NCBI RefSeq assembly: GCF_029211265.1
Contig: NZ_JARGEL010000031.1
Span: 48,860 to 112,859, forward strand
Direction: 5' to 3'
Length of the DNA: 64,000 nt
From: Extensimonas soli
Lineage (GTDB): Bacteria > Pseudomonadota > Gammaproteobacteria > Burkholderiales > Burkholderiaceae_C
Part shown: in pieces, positions 62,254 to 64,000 of the stretch
Layout of the letters: each line of letters begins with the position of its first letter
How positions within the stretch are numbered: position 1 is the stretch's first letter
Made by a program: the position numbers and the translations under genes
Notes under the pieces: model-generated
The model's input: only the letters and a program-made list of their open reading frames with translations
Told to the model about the DNA's origin: nothing
Database searches by the model: none

Positions 62254-62284
62254 GGGCAGGGCATTGCCCCCAAGCCCTGATTTC

Positions 62285-63349
62285 TTACCGCATCCCTTGG
62301 ATCGCCCGCGCGGCCTGCGTCACCAGCGCAGGGCCGCGGTAGATCAGGCCGGTGTAGATCTGCACCGCGTCGGCGCCCGCGCGGATTTTGTTTTGCGCGT
62401 CTTGCGCGCTCAGGATGCCGCCCACGCCGATGATGGGAAAGCGGCTGCCCAGCGCCGCACGCAGCTGGCGGATCACCTGGTTGCTTTGCTCGAGCAGCGG
62501 CGCGCCGCTGAGGCCCCCGGCTTCGTCGGCGTGGGGCAGCCCTTGCACCGCGTCGCGGCGGATCGTGGTGTTGGTGGCGATGACGCCGTCCATGCCGTGG
62601 CGCTGCAGCGCGGCGGCGATCACGGCGACTTGCGCCTCGTCGAGGTCGGGCGCGATCTTGAGGAAGATGGGCACGCGCCGGGCTTTGCCGCTAGCGTCGC
62701 GTTGCTGCTGCGCGAGCACCTCGCGCCGCTCGGCGAGCGCGGACAGCAGCGCGTCGAGCGCGGCGTCGCTTTGCAGCGAGCGCAGGTTTTGTGTGTTCGG
62801 CGAGCTGATGTTCACGGTGACGTAGTCGGCGTATGGGTACACGCCTTCGAGGCCGATGAGATAGTCGCGCGTGGCGTCCTCGATGGGGGTGCTGGCGTTC
62901 TTGCCGATGTTGAGCCCGAGCAGCAGCGTGCCGGGCGCGCGGCGCAGGCGCGAGCGCTGCACGTTGCGCACGAAGGCAGCGAGCCCCTCGTTGTTGAAGC
63001 CGAGCCGGTTGATCAGCGCCTGCGCCTCGGGCAGGCGGAACATGCGCGGCTTGGGGTTGCCGGGCTGCGGCTTGGGCGTGACGGTGCCGACTTCGACGAA
63101 GCCAAAGCCCATGCGGCCCAGCGCGTCTATGCAGCGCGCGTTTTTGTCCAGCCCTGCGGCCAGGCCCACGCGGTTCGGAAAGCGCAGGCCCGCGAGCTCT
63201 ATCGGGTCCTGCACGGTTTCGCTGCACCAGGCCCACTGCAGTGGCGTGTGCTGGCCGCTTTCGAGCAGCGCGAGCGTGTGTTCGTGGGCGGTTTCGGCGT
63301 CCATGCGAAACAGCACGGCGCGGGCGAGGGCGTAGGGGAGCAAGGACAT
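62285..63349 (-). CDS. pyrD: Dihydroorotate dehydrogenase (quinone), class 2
   Basis: 354 residues from [19 protein letters not shown], the membrane-associating N-terminus of class 2 enzymes. [52 protein letters not shown] with the catalytic Ser, [13 protein letters not shown] and [15 protein letters not shown]. Oxidises dihydroorotate with FMN and ubiquinone in pyrimidine synthesis. An upstream in-frame start at 63373 is possible. Confidence 0.97.
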   Translation of the reverse strand: MSLLPYALARAVLFRMDAETAHEHTLALLESGQHTPLQWAWCSETVQDPIELAGLRFPNRVGLAAGLDKNARCIDALGRMGFGFVEVGTVTPKPQPGNPKPRMFRLPEAQALINRLGFNNEGLAAFVRNVQRSRLRRAPGTLLLGLNIGKNASTPIEDATRDYLIGLEGVYPYADYVTVNISSPNTQNLRSLQSDAALDALLSALAERREVLAQQQRDASGKARRVPIFLKIAPDLDEAQVAVIAAALQRHGMDGVIATNTTIRRDAVQGLPHADEAGGLSGAPLLEQSNQVIRQLRAALGSRFPIIGVGGILSAQDAQNKIRAGADAVQIYTGLIYRGPALVTQAARAIQGMR

Positions 63350-63418
63350 GAAGCGTAGAAAAGGATAATGCAAGGTTTGCGCGATTTTCTCCTACGAATC
63401 CTCTCCAATAAGCAAGCC

Positions 63419-64000
63419 ATGACTTCCTCGACTTCCACATCCCCTTTCGCCCCGACCCAGGACGAGCTCAAGGCCCTCGTGGGGCGGGCGGCCTTGCAGT
63501 ATGTAGATCCGGGCAGCATCGTCGGCGTGGGCACGGGCTCCACGGTGAACAAGTTCATTGACGCGCTCGCCGGCGTCAAAGAGCGTATCCGCGGCGCGGT
63601 GTCCAGCTCCGAGGCCAGCACGGCGCGGCTGCGCGCCCTGGGCATCGCGGTGTTCGACGCGAACGAGGTCGATGCGCTCGCGGTGTATATCGACGGCGCC
63701 GACGAGATCGACGCGCGCGGCTACATGATCAAAGGCGGCGGCGCGGCGCTCACGCGCGAAAAAATCGTGGCCGCTATGGCCAGCCGTTTTATCTGCATTG
63801 CCGATGCGTCCAAGCAGGTCGAGGTGTTAGGGCGCTATCCATTGCCGGTGGAGGTGATCCCTATGGCTGCGCGCCAGATCGCGCGCCGCTTCGCCGCATT
63901 GGGCGGGGAGGCACGTCTGCGTCTGCAGGGCGACGAGCCGCTCGTGACCGACAACGGCCAGCACCTGCTCGACGTGCATGGTTTGCACATCGAAGCGCCG
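63419..64000 (+). CDS. rpiA: Ribose-5-phosphate isomerase A, 3' end outside the window
   Basis: 194 residues visible. [15 protein letters not shown] (phosphate loop), [42 protein letters not shown] (active-site Asp and Lys) and [22 protein letters not shown] are invariant RpiA features. Interconverts ribose-5- and ribulose-5-phosphate. It diverges from pyrD across a 69-bp gap. Confidence 0.97.
   Translation, partial: MTSSTSTSPFAPTQDELKALVGRAALQYVDPGSIVGVGTGSTVNKFIDALAGVKERIRGAVSSSEASTARLRALGIAVFDANEVDALAVYIDGADEIDARGYMIKGGGAALTREKIVAAMASRFICIADASKQVEVLGRYPLPVEVIPMAARQIARRFAALGGEARLRLQGDEPLVTDNGQHLLDVHGLHIEAP

Overview
The window is high-GC DNA from a betaproteobacterium, most likely Burkholderiales and close to Comamonadaceae. 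The isc order (iscR-iscS-iscU-iscA-hscB-hscA-fdx), the one-piece tmRNA with an ANDERFALAA tag, the gph-ubiG pair beside ssrA and the general style of the housekeeping proteins all point that way. The genus is inferred, not proven. The window has two parts: an integrated siphovirus-type prophage with attached accessory genes (1 to about 35.1 kb), and core chromosome (35.3 to 64 kb).

Prophage, read mostly leftward. The right end carries a large serine recombinase with its usual companions (DUF2924 protein, small HTH proteins). Next comes an early/replication block: Sak4-like ATPase, possible ssDNA-binding protein, P63C protein, Cas4/AddB-like nuclease, a sigma-70 region-4-like regulator, a Toprim-D5 primase-helicase, a RuvC-like resolvase and two ParB-methyltransferase fusions. 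A four-gene cassette on the opposite strand (15.2-16.9 kb) interrupts the order. The lambda-type morphogenesis block follows: terminase small and large, gpW, portal, S49 protease with nested scaffold, decoration protein, E-type capsid, connectors, tail tube, G/GT frameshift pair and tape measure. It runs off the left edge. Lysis genes and the left attachment site are not in the window.

Between the recombinase and ssrA (31.3-35.1 kb) lie rightward accessory genes: a secreted thermonuclease-like protein, then an apparent operon with its own sigma-70 promoter. The operon encodes a free LexA-type winged helix, a 263-residue protein starting Met-Gly, and a 704-residue QueC-like PP-loop enzyme with an unusual C-terminal module. 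This operon is the best candidate for an undescribed (possibly anti-phage) system.

Core chromosome. In order: ssrA, gph, ubiG; a lipid/CoA-flavoured stretch (acyl-CoA dehydrogenase, MBL-fold hydrolase, MFS transporter, SDR, PaaI-type thioesterase, CurA-like reductase, second SDR); aromatic aminotransferase; uvrB; the complete isc operon; dnaQ-like exonuclease; two identical tRNA-Val(CAC) genes; rfbB-rfbA-rfbC; an LhgO-like oxidase; an ElaB/YqjE/YqjK-like trio; pyrD; and the start of rpiA. A 161-bp mobile repeat is present twice in inverted orientation. One copy lies in frame inside the CurA-like gene and the other follows a chrA remnant.
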